From assembly GCA_046598395.1 (NCBI GenBank), contig JBKJIQ010000024.1:1-51525 (forward strand): a stretch of DNA of 51,525 nt. The letters are read 5' to 3'. Every line of letters begins with the position of its first letter. The stretch's first letter is position 1. The translations under genes and the position numbers were made by a program. This document shows positions 1 through 9,463 of the stretch, one piece after another. The notes beneath the pieces were generated by a model that made no database searches, was not told the DNA's origin, and saw only the letters and a list, made by a program, of their open reading frames with translations. Source of the DNA: JAENVU01 sp046598395. GTDB lineage: Bacteria; Actinomycetota; Acidimicrobiia; IMCC26256; JAENVU01.

Positions 1-52
1 CGAGCGCGACGATCGCAGCCACCACGACCAGCAACATCACCGTGATCCACAT
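1..52 (-). CDS. N-terminus of a membrane or secreted protein (partial)
   Basis: Only the first 17 codons are in the window; the rest lies off the left edge. The minus-strand ATG at 52 is preceded by a strong Shine-Dalgarno sequence, GGAGGA, seven bases upstream. The visible peptide starts M-W-I-T and continues as an unbroken run of Val, Leu, Ala and Ile, so it is either a signal anchor or the first transmembrane helix. Nothing more can be said about function. Confidence 0.55.
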   Translation of the reverse strand, partial: MWITVMLLVVVAAIVAL

Positions 53-131
53 CAAAAGATTCCTCCGCCGCAGGAGCGACGAAACCTTAGTTCCCGACTG
101 CGGGCCCCAAAGATGCCAACATGGCACCCAA

Positions 132-214
132 GCCCGGGTGGTGGAACGGCATACACGGCGGATTCAAAATCCGCTGCTCGCAAGGGCATGAGGGTTCGAA
201 TCCCTCCTCGGGCA
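132..214 (+). tRNA. tRNA-Leu (anticodon CAA)
   Basis: A full class II cloverleaf can be drawn. The acceptor stem GCCCGGG pairs with CTCGGGC at 207-213 with one G-U pair. The D stem is GTG/CAC. The anticodon stem GCGGA/TCCGC encloses the loop TTCAAAA, giving anticodon CAA, which reads TTG. There is a long variable arm, and the T arm is GAGGG-TTCGAAT-CCCTC. The discriminator base is A at 214 and CCA is not encoded in full. Confidence 0.95.
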
Positions 215-346
215 CCGATGTCAGACAGCACAAGAACGGTGGCGGTCGGGTGGTCTGGGTCACGCGTTTTCGGAGATTCGGCTGAGCTATACGCGCGTAG
301 AGCTCAGCGCAATTCCCGAAAGAGGAGACCGGACACCGGACGCCGT

Positions 347-352
347 TAGGGT
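347..352 (+). promoter_or_regulatory. -10 hexamer TAGGGT of a leaderless promoter
   Basis: TAGGGT fits the actinobacterial -10 consensus TAnnnT and ends six bases before the ATG at 359. Transcription would then start at or next to the A of the start codon. No Shine-Dalgarno sequence is present, which agrees with a leaderless mRNA. Confidence 0.55.
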
Positions 353-358
353 GACCCG

Positions 359-1546
359 ATGGCAGGCGAGACCACGAGTCGGTGGACCGACGCCCGGTTC
401 GACGCGCTGGCCCATCAAGGCGATCCATTCGCGGATGAGGTCATCGCCGATCACGCGAGGACCGCGGGCCTCGAGCACCCCGCCCAACTGGTGGCCGAGA
501 TCGGCAAGCACCTGGTCCTCCCGCCCGACCAACGTTCCCCGGCGATTCATCAGTACCTCGAAGACCGCCCTCCACTCCCGGACTGGGTTGATCCCAAGAA
601 GATCGCGTCGAGTGTCGACTTCTTTACCGAGCACGCGCTCACCATCGGGACATCATTATTTTGCGCGTCGCTCCCGGAGGCCTACGCCGCGGCGCGCGGC
701 GCGCGGGTTCTCACCCTCACGGCGCGCATGGCGTCGGATCCGGTCCGACGGGTCAATGAGACCGCCCAGTTGGTCTTCGATTCGATGAGTGCCGGCGGGC
801 TCGACCCCGCGACCGGCAAGGGATACGCCGACATCCGCAGAGTGCGGTTGATGCACGCTGCGGTTCGGTACCTGATCCTGAACGACCCGGCGATTCCGAA
901 GACCGCCGCACCTGCGCCCTTCCCGGCGTGGTGTCCCACCACGTGCGCACCCATCAATCAGGAAGACCTCCTCGGAACCCTGATGACGTTCACGCAAACC
1001 GTCTTCGAGTCACTCGACCGCGTGGGCGCGGTGTATCAACCCGACGAAGCGGAGTCGTATCTCCACGCGTGGTGCGTGACGGGCCACCTCCTCGGCATCA
1101 CGGGTGATCTGCTGCCACTCGACCTCCAGGACGCGACCGAGATCACCGCCGCGATTCGCCGCCGTCAGACCGCGCCGAGTGAAGACGGTCGGGTGCTCGG
1201 CCAAGCCCTCGTGGGGGCGATGCGCGCCAGCATGCCGCTGCGGATCCTGCGTCCCATTCCGGCGGCAGCGGTCCGCTGGAATGTGGGCGCCGAGGTGGCC
1301 GCCATCAATGGCATCACGGGAGGCCGTTGGCTCGGCGGGTTCATCAAGGGCAGTCGCACCGTGATGCGGGGCATCGGCCTGGCCCAACAGCACGACAAGA
1401 TGATGCGAGTCGCGTCACGACATCTGGGACACATGGTGCTCGGGTCCTTCGTCGCCGCCGGGCGCAGCGGAGGCCGTCCGCCGTTTGAAATACCAAGTCA
1501 GCTCGAAGTCCGCCCGCGCACGCCCGAGACCCGCTGGAAACTGTGA
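359..1546 (+). CDS. MpaB/latex-clearing-protein-like oxygenase (DUF2236 family)
   Basis: This 395-residue soluble protein resembles the DUF2236 group, which includes fungal MpaB and bacterial rubber oxygenase Lcp (a heme b protein). The recognisable part is the helix at about residues 157-172 with RRVRLMHAAVRYLI, the Arg-rich helix carrying the conserved His-Ala of the family; H166 is a candidate functional residue. A helical region at about 84-140 and a second around 215-250 also fit. No signal peptide is seen, so it should be cytoplasmic, unlike secreted Lcp. The ATG at 359 follows a TAGGGT -10 by six bases. The substrate cannot be told from sequence. The last 49 bases overlap the convergent gene's 3' end. 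Confidence 0.7.
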   Translation: MAGETTSRWTDARFDALAHQGDPFADEVIADHARTAGLEHPAQLVAEIGKHLVLPPDQRSPAIHQYLEDRPPLPDWVDPKKIASSVDFFTEHALTIGTSLFCASLPEAYAAARGARVLTLTARMASDPVRRVNETAQLVFDSMSAGGLDPATGKGYADIRRVRLMHAAVRYLILNDPAIPKTAAPAPFPAWCPTTCAPINQEDLLGTLMTFTQTVFESLDRVGAVYQPDEAESYLHAWCVTGHLLGITGDLLPLDLQDATEITAAIRRRQTAPSEDGRVLGQALVGAMRASMPLRILRPIPAAAVRWNVGAEVAAINGITGGRWLGGFIKGSRTVMRGIGLAQQHDKMMRVASRHLGHMVLGSFVAAGRSGGRPPFEIPSQLEVRPRTPETRWKL

Positions 1547-2622
1547 GTCTCACTGCCGAGTAACCGCCGGAACGCGGCCGACTCCGACGCGGGAAACGGC
1601 GCGGCCTGGAGACGCGCATCGCGAAATCGCGACCGGAAGAACCAACTGACCCAGTCCATCCGGTCATCCAACACGCTCCAGTCGCGTGCGGCATCGCCCC
1701 GGCCCGTTCCGCGCGTCCGGTCCCAGGTGTCGAGCGCTTGCCGGAGCGATGGCGCGCGCACCACCACGGTGCACGACGGCACCAGGTCGGCGCCGGCGAG
1801 TGGTGGGACATCGTGACCGAGCTTGAGCGTCTCGAATGGGAGTACCAGGACCATGAACCGCTTGGTCACCTCTTCGTCCCACGCCCGATCAATCATGCGT
1901 GCGACGCGTCGAACCACGGGCACGCGCAGCCGCCGTTCAAGTGAACCGATGAACTCCTCGGGCACGGAACACATCAGCGTGCTCAGGATCGGATCGAGCT
2001 GCGACTGCTCGGCGGCTCCCAACTGGAGGGCAGAGCCGAGCACGTGCTGGGCCCGGCAGTCAGCATCCGGCTCTGTCGTTGCGACGGCAAGGGCCGCGAA
2101 ACCCTGCGCGAAGCAGTTCGTGCCGCGCACCGCCTGGGCACCGGCCCCGTACTCGCGCAGCCGTATTGCGGCTGTGGCGCGGGCTTCATCGGACCCGGTC
2201 TGGGTGGCCACGAACGCCGCGCCCGCGGGCGCCATCTCGCGAAACACCTTCAAGTTTCCGGCGGCGAGTCCACCCGACACTCGTGCCGCGGCTTCCTCCA
2301 TCGCTTCGAACAATGCGAAACGGTGCTTGCCACCACCCAACATGTCGCCGTTGCCCACCAGCGCCCGCCGTAACCAAGACGCCAGCATCTCGCCGCGCAT
2401 GATGGTGCCAACGGAGTGTGATGCCCAGACGCCGAAATGGAACCAGTTGGCGCTGGTAGGGTCTGTGAGCGCTCCGATTGCCACCGCGAGGCGGTAGTAG
2501 GTCTCGGTGATCAGCTTGTTGCGTTGGCCGCCGTCGGGCATCTCCGCGATCGCGGTGATGTTCGCGAGGTTGAGCCACCACGCATCAGCAACCGGGGCAT
2601 CCGTCATCGGGGAATCACTCAT
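1498..2622 (-). CDS. Conserved protein of unknown function, third gene of the cyclase operon
   Basis: The protein has 374 residues and no family I recognise. It looks mainly helical and soluble, has no membrane segment and no signal peptide, and is rich in Ala, Arg and Glu. The start chosen is ATG at 2622, because ATG overlaps the TGA stop of the upstream cyclase/ATPase gene by four bases (ATGA), a sign of translational coupling; a longer reading frame upstream is only a shadow inside the cyclase gene. Its 3' end overlaps the convergent oxygenase gene by 49 bases. Coupled translation suggests that it acts with the cyclase/ATPase, but no biochemical role is visible. Confidence 0.7.
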   Translation of the reverse strand: MSDSPMTDAPVADAWWLNLANITAIAEMPDGGQRNKLITETYYRLAVAIGALTDPTSANWFHFGVWASHSVGTIMRGEMLASWLRRALVGNGDMLGGGKHRFALFEAMEEAAARVSGGLAAGNLKVFREMAPAGAAFVATQTGSDEARATAAIRLREYGAGAQAVRGTNCFAQGFAALAVATTEPDADCRAQHVLGSALQLGAAEQSQLDPILSTLMCSVPEEFIGSLERRLRVPVVRRVARMIDRAWDEEVTKRFMVLVLPFETLKLGHDVPPLAGADLVPSCTVVVRAPSLRQALDTWDRTRGTGRGDAARDWSVLDDRMDWVSWFFRSRFRDARLQAAPFPASESAAFRRLLGSETHSFQRVSGVRGRTSS

Positions 2623-5600
2623 TGGACACCGGCTGCTTCGAGCAATGAAGCGGACTTCTGCACGAGCCACTCTGATCCGCAGTCGACGCCGACGGCATGA
2701 GCATTCCGAGCCAGATCTACCACCTGTTCCAGATCGCGACGCCGTTCGAACAGCATGCGGGCGCGTTCGAGCTGTGAGCGTGCCGACATCAGCGGGGCCC
2801 GGGCGCGATCGGCCCACACCATCGAAGACTCGAAATGCGATTCCGCGAGTTCGACATCACCCATTCCGTTAGCGAGCAGGCCGAGATAGTGATGGGTCGG
2901 CTGGTCGGGGGCAAAGGGACTCACCAAGTGATCGCCATACGGCGCCAGCAGGTCGTAATACACCTGACAACGTTCGGCCGAGCCGAACATGGCACAGACG
3001 CCTGCCGCCTCGATCACTCCGGATTCACCGGTTCCGCCGATCGTGAGCAACGGTTCGATCTGATCGTCGTCCCAGCGCTCCCACTCCAGTGCTGCTTCGT
3101 CGACGTGTCCATCCTGGAGCAGCCAATACGCATGATGGGCAATCAACATCGGGGTCGTGGACGCCAACGTGGCGATGACCGGGAGCATGGTGTCGACGCG
3201 GTTCTGCCAGAAGCGCACTGCCAGCATCTGCCGTGAGGTCGCCACTCCGAGCGCAGAGGACGCGAGCGTCTTGATCGTGGCGAAGGCCGCGCGGATCGTC
3301 GTTTCGGCATCGGCGAGCCGGCCGAACAGAATTTCCCAGCCACCCTGTTGCAGTTCGAAATAGACCCGTTGCCGGGGGAGCAGCTCACCCGTTTCCACGA
3401 TGGAGCGCATCTGGGCCACCAACGCGAGTCCTTCGTCGATGTTGCCGAGTTGTTGATGCACTTGGGCACGGTTGCCGAGCCAGATGAATCGGCGGTGCAC
3501 GGGGGCGTCTCGGGCTTCGAGCAGTTGCAACATCTGATCGGTCTCGGCGAGACGAAGTTCGACGAAAGGAAGCCCTGTGTGCAACGACAACCGGTGTTCG
3601 AAGACTCGTTCGAGTAACTCCGGATCTCCGAGCCGGCCAGCCATCGCGTACGCCTCGTCCGACAGCGCGAACCGTCGGCTCTGCGGGTCGTCGTACGTCA
3701 CCTCGCTCGCGAGACTGGCGAGCGCGCGTGCGCGTGCCGGGGAATCTCCCGTGGGGCAGAGCGCCAGCACTGCCTCGATCTGGCCCACCCGGCGCCGATC
3801 GACCTTGAGATACTCGGCGAACCCTCCGGTATCACTGGCCATGAGTGCCCCCACGGCGCGCTCCACATCACCCTGCGCGAGCGCACGGTCGATGACGTCG
3901 GCCAAGAATCCCTGCGCGTCGGACCGATCGAGGGCATGCAGTGCCGAACCGAACTCGATGTCCACATCGATCGCTGCGGATGCTTCACCGGTCGCGTCGG
4001 CTATCGCCTTCGCGCGTTCGAGCCATGCGAGTGCTTCCTGGGGCGCCATTTGTTCGCGCGCCGTACGCGCGGCACCACGAAAAGCGTCGACTGCCGCGGC
4101 GGGCGCCAATGCGCTTCCGGCCTCGCTGGCATGACGCGCCGCACGGGTTGACCGGTCGCCGCTCACCAACGCGGCGCTTTGCACCACCCCCGTGGCGTCG
4201 GCATGCAACCGACGGCGGCGCACGCTCGTGAGACCATCCACGAGCGCGCTCGCGACGAGCGCGTGGTTGAACTCGTAGAGGTACAACACGCCCGCCGATT
4301 GCTCGCGCACCACGCGGTGCCGTTCGCCCGCGTCGAGCGCCAACTCCACCACCTCAAAGGACGCGCCGGAAAGCTCGGCGGCGAGGTCGACCTCGAAGGT
4401 CGTGCCCAGAATGGCGGCGGCCCGAAGGAAGGCCAACGACTCGTCATCCAACGCCCTGACCTGATTCTCCAGGAGATTCACGACCGAGTCGGGGAGATCG
4501 ACTTCGGCGCCGAGCTCGCCCCGGGACGCGGCCACCGCCAGCGCGAAGAGCGGATTCCCCGACGTCAGATCGTGGACCTCGGCCGATGCGTCGTCGCCGA
4601 CCGCCATCTCCGCTCCGGCCAGTAGCTGTCGGGTCTCGGCCGCGTCGAGACCATCAAGGCGGAGGTGCGCGACCCGGACCGCGAAATCATGGGCCGAGGA
4701 CATGAGGCCGTGCAGCGGGTCGAGGCCTGCGGTCGCCGGGCGCCGGGTACCGACCACGAGCACCCGGGCGGCGCCCTCGCCAACGAGCAGCGACCGCAAG
4801 AGATCGACGGTGGCCGGTGTGGCCCAATGCAGGTCCTCCAGCACCAGCAGGACCGGCGACTCCTTCGACAGTGCCTCCAGCCATTCGGCCACTGCGCTGA
4901 AGAGCATTTCCCGCTCGACGGACTCGTCGCCACCGGCCGACGGTGCCGCCGCGACAAGATCCGGCACCAGGCGCGCCAACGGATCGAGGCGACTGCTGAG
5001 CACCGAGAGATCCATCCGCTCGCCCACGAACCGGATCGCCTCGGCAAACGGCTGGTACGGCGATCCTCCCGACTCGTCACAGCGGCCGGTCACCACGGTG
5101 GTACCGCTTTCGTGCACGCGGCTCGCCAGCTCGCTGACCAACCGAGACTTGCCGATGCCGGCATCGCCCTCGACCAGCACGAAGCCGCGCGCGCCTTCAA
5201 CGACCCCGGCCCAGGAATCGTCGAGCGCTTTCATCTCGCGCTTGCGGCCCACCATCGGACTCGCTCCCGCGGCGCGAAGTTTGGACGGCAAGGGAAGGCC
5301 GCGCCGCGGCGCCGAGGTTCGGGTTCTACGGCGTTCCGGATCGAAGGGCAGATCCGTGAGCAGGTACACGGTCTCGGGAAGATCGAGATCGCGGAGATGC
5401 TCCACCCCGAGTTCGATCAGCTCCGCGCCACCCGGCAACGACTGCGCTATCAGTTCGGCGGTTGATTGACTCACGAGGATCTCGCCGCCGTCAGCAATGC
5501 CGCGCACCCGCGCAACTCGGTTCACAGTTCGGCCGAAGTAGTCGCCCTCGCGCTCGACGGCCGCGCCGGTATGCAATGCCATGCGGGCGGTGATGAAACA

Positions 5601-5888
5601 ATCCTCCGGCCAACCGAACTCGCGCAGCGCTTGCTGCGCGGCGATCGCGGCCGCGCCACCGTCGACCGCATGTTCGAAGATGCTGAAGGTCGAGTCGCCT
5701 TCCCCCTTCGATTTCAGCAGCACACCGTGATACGCCTCCACTGCTTCCAGGATCAGCGCGTCATGGCGAGCGAGGACGCCCGGCATGAGATCCGAATGCT
5801 TCTCCCACAGCCGCGTCGAACCGACGATGTCGCTCAACAGGAACGTGATGACCCCGGATGGGAGCAGCCTGCTCCCAGGTGGACTCAT
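2619..5888 (-). CDS. Class III adenylate/guanylate cyclase fused to an AAA ATPase
   Basis: A 1089-residue signalling protein. The N-terminal ~180 residues are a class III nucleotidyl cyclase: metal Asp D20 in FLLSDIVGST, K61 and the second metal Asp D65 in KSKGEGDSTF, and N123 and R127 in VNRVARV, so all catalytic positions look intact. From about residue 205 comes a STAND/AAA-like ATPase with Walker A GDAGIGKS near 241-248 and Walker B VLLVLEDLHWA near 346-356. The remaining ~700 residues are helical, TPR-like, with no DNA-binding domain seen at the end. The start is ATG 5888, which overlaps the stop of the upstream gene by four bases; a longer frame reads into that gene. Cyclase-ATPase fusions of this layout are common in actinobacteria; the ligand sensed is unknown. 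Confidence 0.85.
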   Translation of the reverse strand: MSPPGSRLLPSGVITFLLSDIVGSTRLWEKHSDLMPGVLARHDALILEAVEAYHGVLLKSKGEGDSTFSIFEHAVDGGAAAIAAQQALREFGWPEDCFITARMALHTGAAVEREGDYFGRTVNRVARVRGIADGGEILVSQSTAELIAQSLPGGAELIELGVEHLRDLDLPETVYLLTDLPFDPERRRTRTSAPRRGLPLPSKLRAAGASPMVGRKREMKALDDSWAGVVEGARGFVLVEGDAGIGKSRLVSELASRVHESGTTVVTGRCDESGGSPYQPFAEAIRFVGERMDLSVLSSRLDPLARLVPDLVAAAPSAGGDESVEREMLFSAVAEWLEALSKESPVLLVLEDLHWATPATVDLLRSLLVGEGAARVLVVGTRRPATAGLDPLHGLMSSAHDFAVRVAHLRLDGLDAAETRQLLAGAEMAVGDDASAEVHDLTSGNPLFALAVAASRGELGAEVDLPDSVVNLLENQVRALDDESLAFLRAAAILGTTFEVDLAAELSGASFEVVELALDAGERHRVVREQSAGVLYLYEFNHALVASALVDGLTSVRRRRLHADATGVVQSAALVSGDRSTRAARHASEAGSALAPAAAVDAFRGAARTAREQMAPQEALAWLERAKAIADATGEASAAIDVDIEFGSALHALDRSDAQGFLADVIDRALAQGDVERAVGALMASDTGGFAEYLKVDRRRVGQIEAVLALCPTGDSPARARALASLASEVTYDDPQSRRFALSDEAYAMAGRLGDPELLERVFEHRLSLHTGLPFVELRLAETDQMLQLLEARDAPVHRRFIWLGNRAQVHQQLGNIDEGLALVAQMRSIVETGELLPRQRVYFELQQGGWEILFGRLADAETTIRAAFATIKTLASSALGVATSRQMLAVRFWQNRVDTMLPVIATLASTTPMLIAHHAYWLLQDGHVDEAALEWERWDDDQIEPLLTIGGTGESGVIEAAGVCAMFGSAERCQVYYDLLAPYGDHLVSPFAPDQPTHHYLGLLANGMGDVELAESHFESSMVWADRARAPLMSARSQLERARMLFERRRDLEQVVDLARNAHAVGVDCGSEWLVQKSASLLEAAGVQ

Positions 5889-7975
5889 TCGTCGATCATC
5901 CAAAGGTGTTGGTCCCACAGAATCTTGGCCGGAGATCCACTGATGGCACGCGAGGCCTGCATGCCCGACATCACCGTGGCCTCGACCGCCCCGATGTCGA
6001 AACCGTTGCGAATCCAATCACCCGCGAGGACGAGATTGGTCAGCCCCGACTCATCGGCCGCCAGTCGATGGGAGACCGTGCCGGGCATCGTCTGCACGTA
6101 GCGTTCGGTGGGAGAAAAGTTGGCCCGCCAGTACTGGTGCTCAAACCGTTGCTCGCCGACGACACCGTCGGGAGCGGTGAGAATGTCCCACCGGAATCCG
6201 TCAGGACCCACCGCGTTCGGCCACTGCTCACCGATGTGATGGAGGTAATTGAGTGCGCCTTTATGTGCTCGCTCCGTCGCGGCGTCCTGCGTATCGCCTT
6301 CGGCATCGAGCAGGTCGCCACAGAAGTACCAGACCGACTTCGGAGTCGCCGTGACGCCCCAGTCCTCGGACCACAACACCTGCGAGTTGTCGCATCCGGT
6401 ATCGACCGGTTCGATGAACGACGACGTTGCGGTGTGGCCATCAGGGAACCCGGTCTCCGCGGTCGTCTCGTCCATCCAGAGCTGAAACGCCTGGGTCATG
6501 ATCGTGGTGGTGTGGTCGAGCATGTTCGCAAAGGCGGGGCTGGCGCTCATGACCTCGCCCGTGATCGCGGGGAGCGCAGCGGCCGAGATCGCCAGCACGA
6601 CCGTGTCGAAGTGGACACCGCGCTGGAGTGTGACCGTGGGCGCGCCCGCCTCCGCTCCACCGAGGTCGAACGCAATGTGTTGTCCGGCGAGCGCGTCACC
6701 GTTCTTGATCTGTTCCCAACGCGGACGATCGGGCCAGCACCGCAGCCCCTTCACGTTGACGAGCGGGTCGTAGTCACCCACGGTCGCAACCTGCTGGACC
6801 ATCTCGATTGTGTCGACCACCAACTGTTCCGCGTCCACGCCGAGGTTGGTCACGGAATGGAAGAAATTGACCCGAACGCCGCGCTTCACGAGCGTCTCGT
6901 ACATCGGCGCGATCGCGGTGTCACCCATTCCCGCCCGGGCCTGCCACATGATGCTGCCGCGGTAGGGGAGTTTGGTGCGCACCAGTGAGTACAGCCCGGC
7001 GCCGGCCGCCATACCCCGCTTATTCTCCCGTCCGTCGGCCACGGGATCGGAGGCCGTCGTGGTGGGGCCGCGGTTACCGGCGAAGCACTGGTCGTAGACC
7101 ACCCGAACGTCGGGCCCCTCGAGCGTGGTCGGTTGCGCGCCGTGGCTCGCCATCCAATCGGCGAAGTCGACATCGTTGATCTTGCCGAAGCCGTCCCAGA
7201 GGAGGTCGTCGCGAATCATCCCGATCATGCAGGTGAGCGAGGTGTCGGTCTGGGAAAACTTTTCCCGAACTGCGTCGTTGTCAAGATGGTCGCGCACGTG
7301 ACGGCGCCAGATGCTCGCTCGCAACCGCTCCAACAGATTCGCGATCGGGTGCACCTGGCGGCGGTGCTGAGTGTCACGACGATGGTGCCGGTCGAGGGCC
7401 CGGCCCACGAGCCAGAGCAGACCGGACTCCGCGGCATCGCCCGCCGCCCGGATCGTGCGGGCCACGGGTCCGATAGACCCGGAACGCGCCGGATGTTCCG
7501 GCGAGCGCAACCAGCGGAGGTGCGCTTCAATCGCATGGAACACGCCGACCGTGAAATCCCAGAAGCGCGGGACTTCAACGACCTCCCAAGGCTTCCCGGG
7601 GTCTACGTCGAACGTGCGATACGAGGAAGACCACTTACCCTGGTAGTGGTCGTAGAGCACGACCGACGAGAGCGGATCCCAGGCCTCGTCGATGGTCGCG
7701 AGCGGACTACCCACCGGCCGATTCAGCTCCGTGTAACAGTCGGCCAGCAATCGGAACGCGTTGTCGTACCCACCGAACCACAGGTGGAGTCCGTGCTCCT
7801 CGATGCGGCTCCCGGCATCCGCGTTGCGGCCCGTGGTGCACTTGCCGCCGCAGCGCCAACCCGACTGGTACAGCGTGACCTCGTACTGCTCGCGCAACTC
7901 CGGGGTGGCGCTCAACTCGAGCGCAGCCGTGAGCCCCGCGATCCCACCACCGAGCACTGTGATTCGTTGCACCAT
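5885..7975 (-). CDS. FAD/NAD(P)-binding amine-oxidase-like protein
   Basis: The 696-residue protein begins with a Rossmann dinucleotide-binding fold, VLGGGIAGLTAALEL at residues ~6-20, followed by an acidic/aromatic stretch and GWRCGGKC, as in flavin amine oxidases, phytoene-desaturase-like and hydroxysqualene-dehydroxylase-like enzymes. Near the C-terminus, AGDWIRNGFDIGAVEATVMSG matches the second FAD contact of that superfamily. It is longer than a typical amine oxidase (about 450-500 residues), with extra sequence in the middle. A GTG at 7978 is possible, but ATG 7975 sits better behind the GGGGGG Shine-Dalgarno at 7981-7986. It is the first of three genes joined by ATGA overlaps with the cyclase/ATPase and an unknown protein. 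The substrate is unknown. Confidence 0.8.
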   Translation of the reverse strand: MVQRITVLGGGIAGLTAALELSATPELREQYEVTLYQSGWRCGGKCTTGRNADAGSRIEEHGLHLWFGGYDNAFRLLADCYTELNRPVGSPLATIDEAWDPLSSVVLYDHYQGKWSSSYRTFDVDPGKPWEVVEVPRFWDFTVGVFHAIEAHLRWLRSPEHPARSGSIGPVARTIRAAGDAAESGLLWLVGRALDRHHRRDTQHRRQVHPIANLLERLRASIWRRHVRDHLDNDAVREKFSQTDTSLTCMIGMIRDDLLWDGFGKINDVDFADWMASHGAQPTTLEGPDVRVVYDQCFAGNRGPTTTASDPVADGRENKRGMAAGAGLYSLVRTKLPYRGSIMWQARAGMGDTAIAPMYETLVKRGVRVNFFHSVTNLGVDAEQLVVDTIEMVQQVATVGDYDPLVNVKGLRCWPDRPRWEQIKNGDALAGQHIAFDLGGAEAGAPTVTLQRGVHFDTVVLAISAAALPAITGEVMSASPAFANMLDHTTTIMTQAFQLWMDETTAETGFPDGHTATSSFIEPVDTGCDNSQVLWSEDWGVTATPKSVWYFCGDLLDAEGDTQDAATERAHKGALNYLHHIGEQWPNAVGPDGFRWDILTAPDGVVGEQRFEHQYWRANFSPTERYVQTMPGTVSHRLAADESGLTNLVLAGDWIRNGFDIGAVEATVMSGMQASRAISGSPAKILWDQHLWMIDE

Positions 7976-8054
7976 CACTGCCCCCCACTGAGCGTGTTCG
8001 ACCGAACACCGATCCTACGGCCGGGTGCACCAGAGCGATACCTGAGCGATGGAG

Positions 8055-8813
8055 TCAGCGGGGCTCAGGCAAGGCGACGGTCTCCGCCGCGGGCGCACGC
8101 ACGAGGAGATCACGTTTGAGCAGCATGTAGGCCAGAGCGGCCAGCCCGATCAGCATCTCGACCCATTCCGACATCGCGCTGAAGGTGCTGAAGAACCACG
8201 GCGCGTCCACGAGGTCGTCCACCAGGTCGAGCAACACGTATGCAGTCATCACCACGAACCAGCCCCGGAGCGCGCGTGGCGTCGCCACTTTCGCCAGTGC
8301 AGGGATCCGAGCGGCCCACAGGCCCACGAGCCCGCCCGCTCCAAAGATGAGCCGCAGATATTCGCTCCGACCGAAGAGTCCGGGAAGGTTGTGGAGGTTG
8401 GTCTCACCCTGGCGATTGAGATGCTCGAACGATTCGGGCGTCTTGAAGAAGAAAATCCATTGCCCCCACGAGACCTCCTCCATCGCGACGAAGAACAGTG
8501 CGAGGCTCAGGAGCGCGAGGAAGCCCGACACCAATATCGTTTCGCCGTTGTGGCGGGCGCGCCGGGCCAGGCCCACACCGAGTCCGCTGGCGAGCAGCAG
8601 CGAAGCGAACGTGATGTCTTCCACCACGGAGTCTTCGCGCATCAGCCACTCGGCAACCTCGTGAGTCACGGGCACGAGGTAGAGGAGATGAAAGGCGACC
8701 GTCGTGCCGAGCACGATGGCGGTCAGTCGCGGCCCGTTCTGCAGCGTCCGCATCACCGGTGCCCATCGACTCTTGCTCATCCGTCGCTCTTGCCGTTGGG
8801 AACTGGTCGCCAT
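8055..8813 (-). CDS. Multi-pass membrane protein with an EEVSWGQ motif
   Basis: A 252-residue protein with about six hydrophobic helices after a short basic N-terminus. Its most distinctive segment is FVAMEEVSWGQWIFFF, followed by TPE and NRQGETNLHNL, a pattern I associate with an uncharacterised bacterial membrane family carrying E-E-[IV]-S-W-G-Q. The paired Glu next to Trp and Gln inside a helix end could form a polar site in the membrane, but this is inference. It lies 79 bases upstream of the FAD-protein gene on the same strand and may share its transcript. A TAGACT hexamer lies four bases ahead of the ATG, close to the leaderless pattern seen elsewhere. Function unknown. Confidence 0.75.
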   Translation of the reverse strand: MATSSQRQERRMSKSRWAPVMRTLQNGPRLTAIVLGTTVAFHLLYLVPVTHEVAEWLMREDSVVEDITFASLLLASGLGVGLARRARHNGETILVSGFLALLSLALFFVAMEEVSWGQWIFFFKTPESFEHLNRQGETNLHNLPGLFGRSEYLRLIFGAGGLVGLWAARIPALAKVATPRALRGWFVVMTAYVLLDLVDDLVDAPWFFSTFSAMSEWVEMLIGLAALAYMLLKRDLLVRAPAAETVALPEPR

Positions 8814-8859
8814 CTCCAGTCTACGAGGCGATCCCGTGCCAGAACACGCTCCGCCCCAG

Positions 8860-9456
8860 TCAATCCGGTACGAAGCGGTATGGCCCCACGCACGTGGTCC
8901 GGAGCACCCGCGCCAGCGTGCACAGCGAGCGGTTGGCCAAGCGCCACCGGTGCTCGATTCGGACGAAGAGCAGATCCGGAACGATCCGCTTGGACCCGAG
9001 GGAGATTGCCGCCCGAGCGGTGGTGGGTCCGGTCCGGCCGGGTCTCGTGACGCGCAGCTGGCGCGGGGTCCTGGCGAGTTGGTGTCTGATCCGCGGTACC
9101 ACCGTCTGTCGGTTGACGCCGCGCTCGACCGCGGCCGGGTCGCCGTGTGCCACTGCCGTCAGCACTCCAGTGAGCGAGCGCTCGAGTGCGGGCCGGGATG
9201 AGTGTGTAGTGCTGGGGAACTGATCGCGATCATCGATACCCGCTGTGCATCGGTATCCCGAGAAGACACACGTCGACCCGAACGGTCGAACTCGCAAGCC
9301 AAGGAGGGCAAGTGTGTCGAGTGCTGGGCGCGGAGCCGCGACGATGAGCACGCCGTCCCCGGCGCGGCGACACCCCAACGCGCGCCGCCGGGCCATGGCG
9401 CAGACTCCAGGTTCCGCCGGCACAAGGTACAGCCGAACGCGCGCTATCGACGCCAC
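8860..9456 (-). CDS. Doubtful hypothetical protein in an otherwise gene-poor gap
   Basis: The 650 bases between the membrane protein and the acyl-CoA dehydrogenase hold no recognised gene. This minus-strand frame of 198 codons is the best candidate: its last ~100 codons are rich in G or C at the third position, as in real genes here, while its first ~95 codons do not read like protein. It may be a real shorter gene starting inside the frame, a decayed gene, or chance. No domain, membrane segment or start signal is convincing. Confidence 0.25.
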   Translation of the reverse strand: MASIARVRLYLVPAEPGVCAMARRRALGCRRAGDGVLIVAAPRPALDTLALLGLRVRPFGSTCVFSGYRCTAGIDDRDQFPSTTHSSRPALERSLTGVLTAVAHGDPAAVERGVNRQTVVPRIRHQLARTPRQLRVTRPGRTGPTTARAAISLGSKRIVPDLLFVRIEHRWRLANRSLCTLARVLRTTCVGPYRFVPD

Positions 9457-9463
9457 GGGTGAT

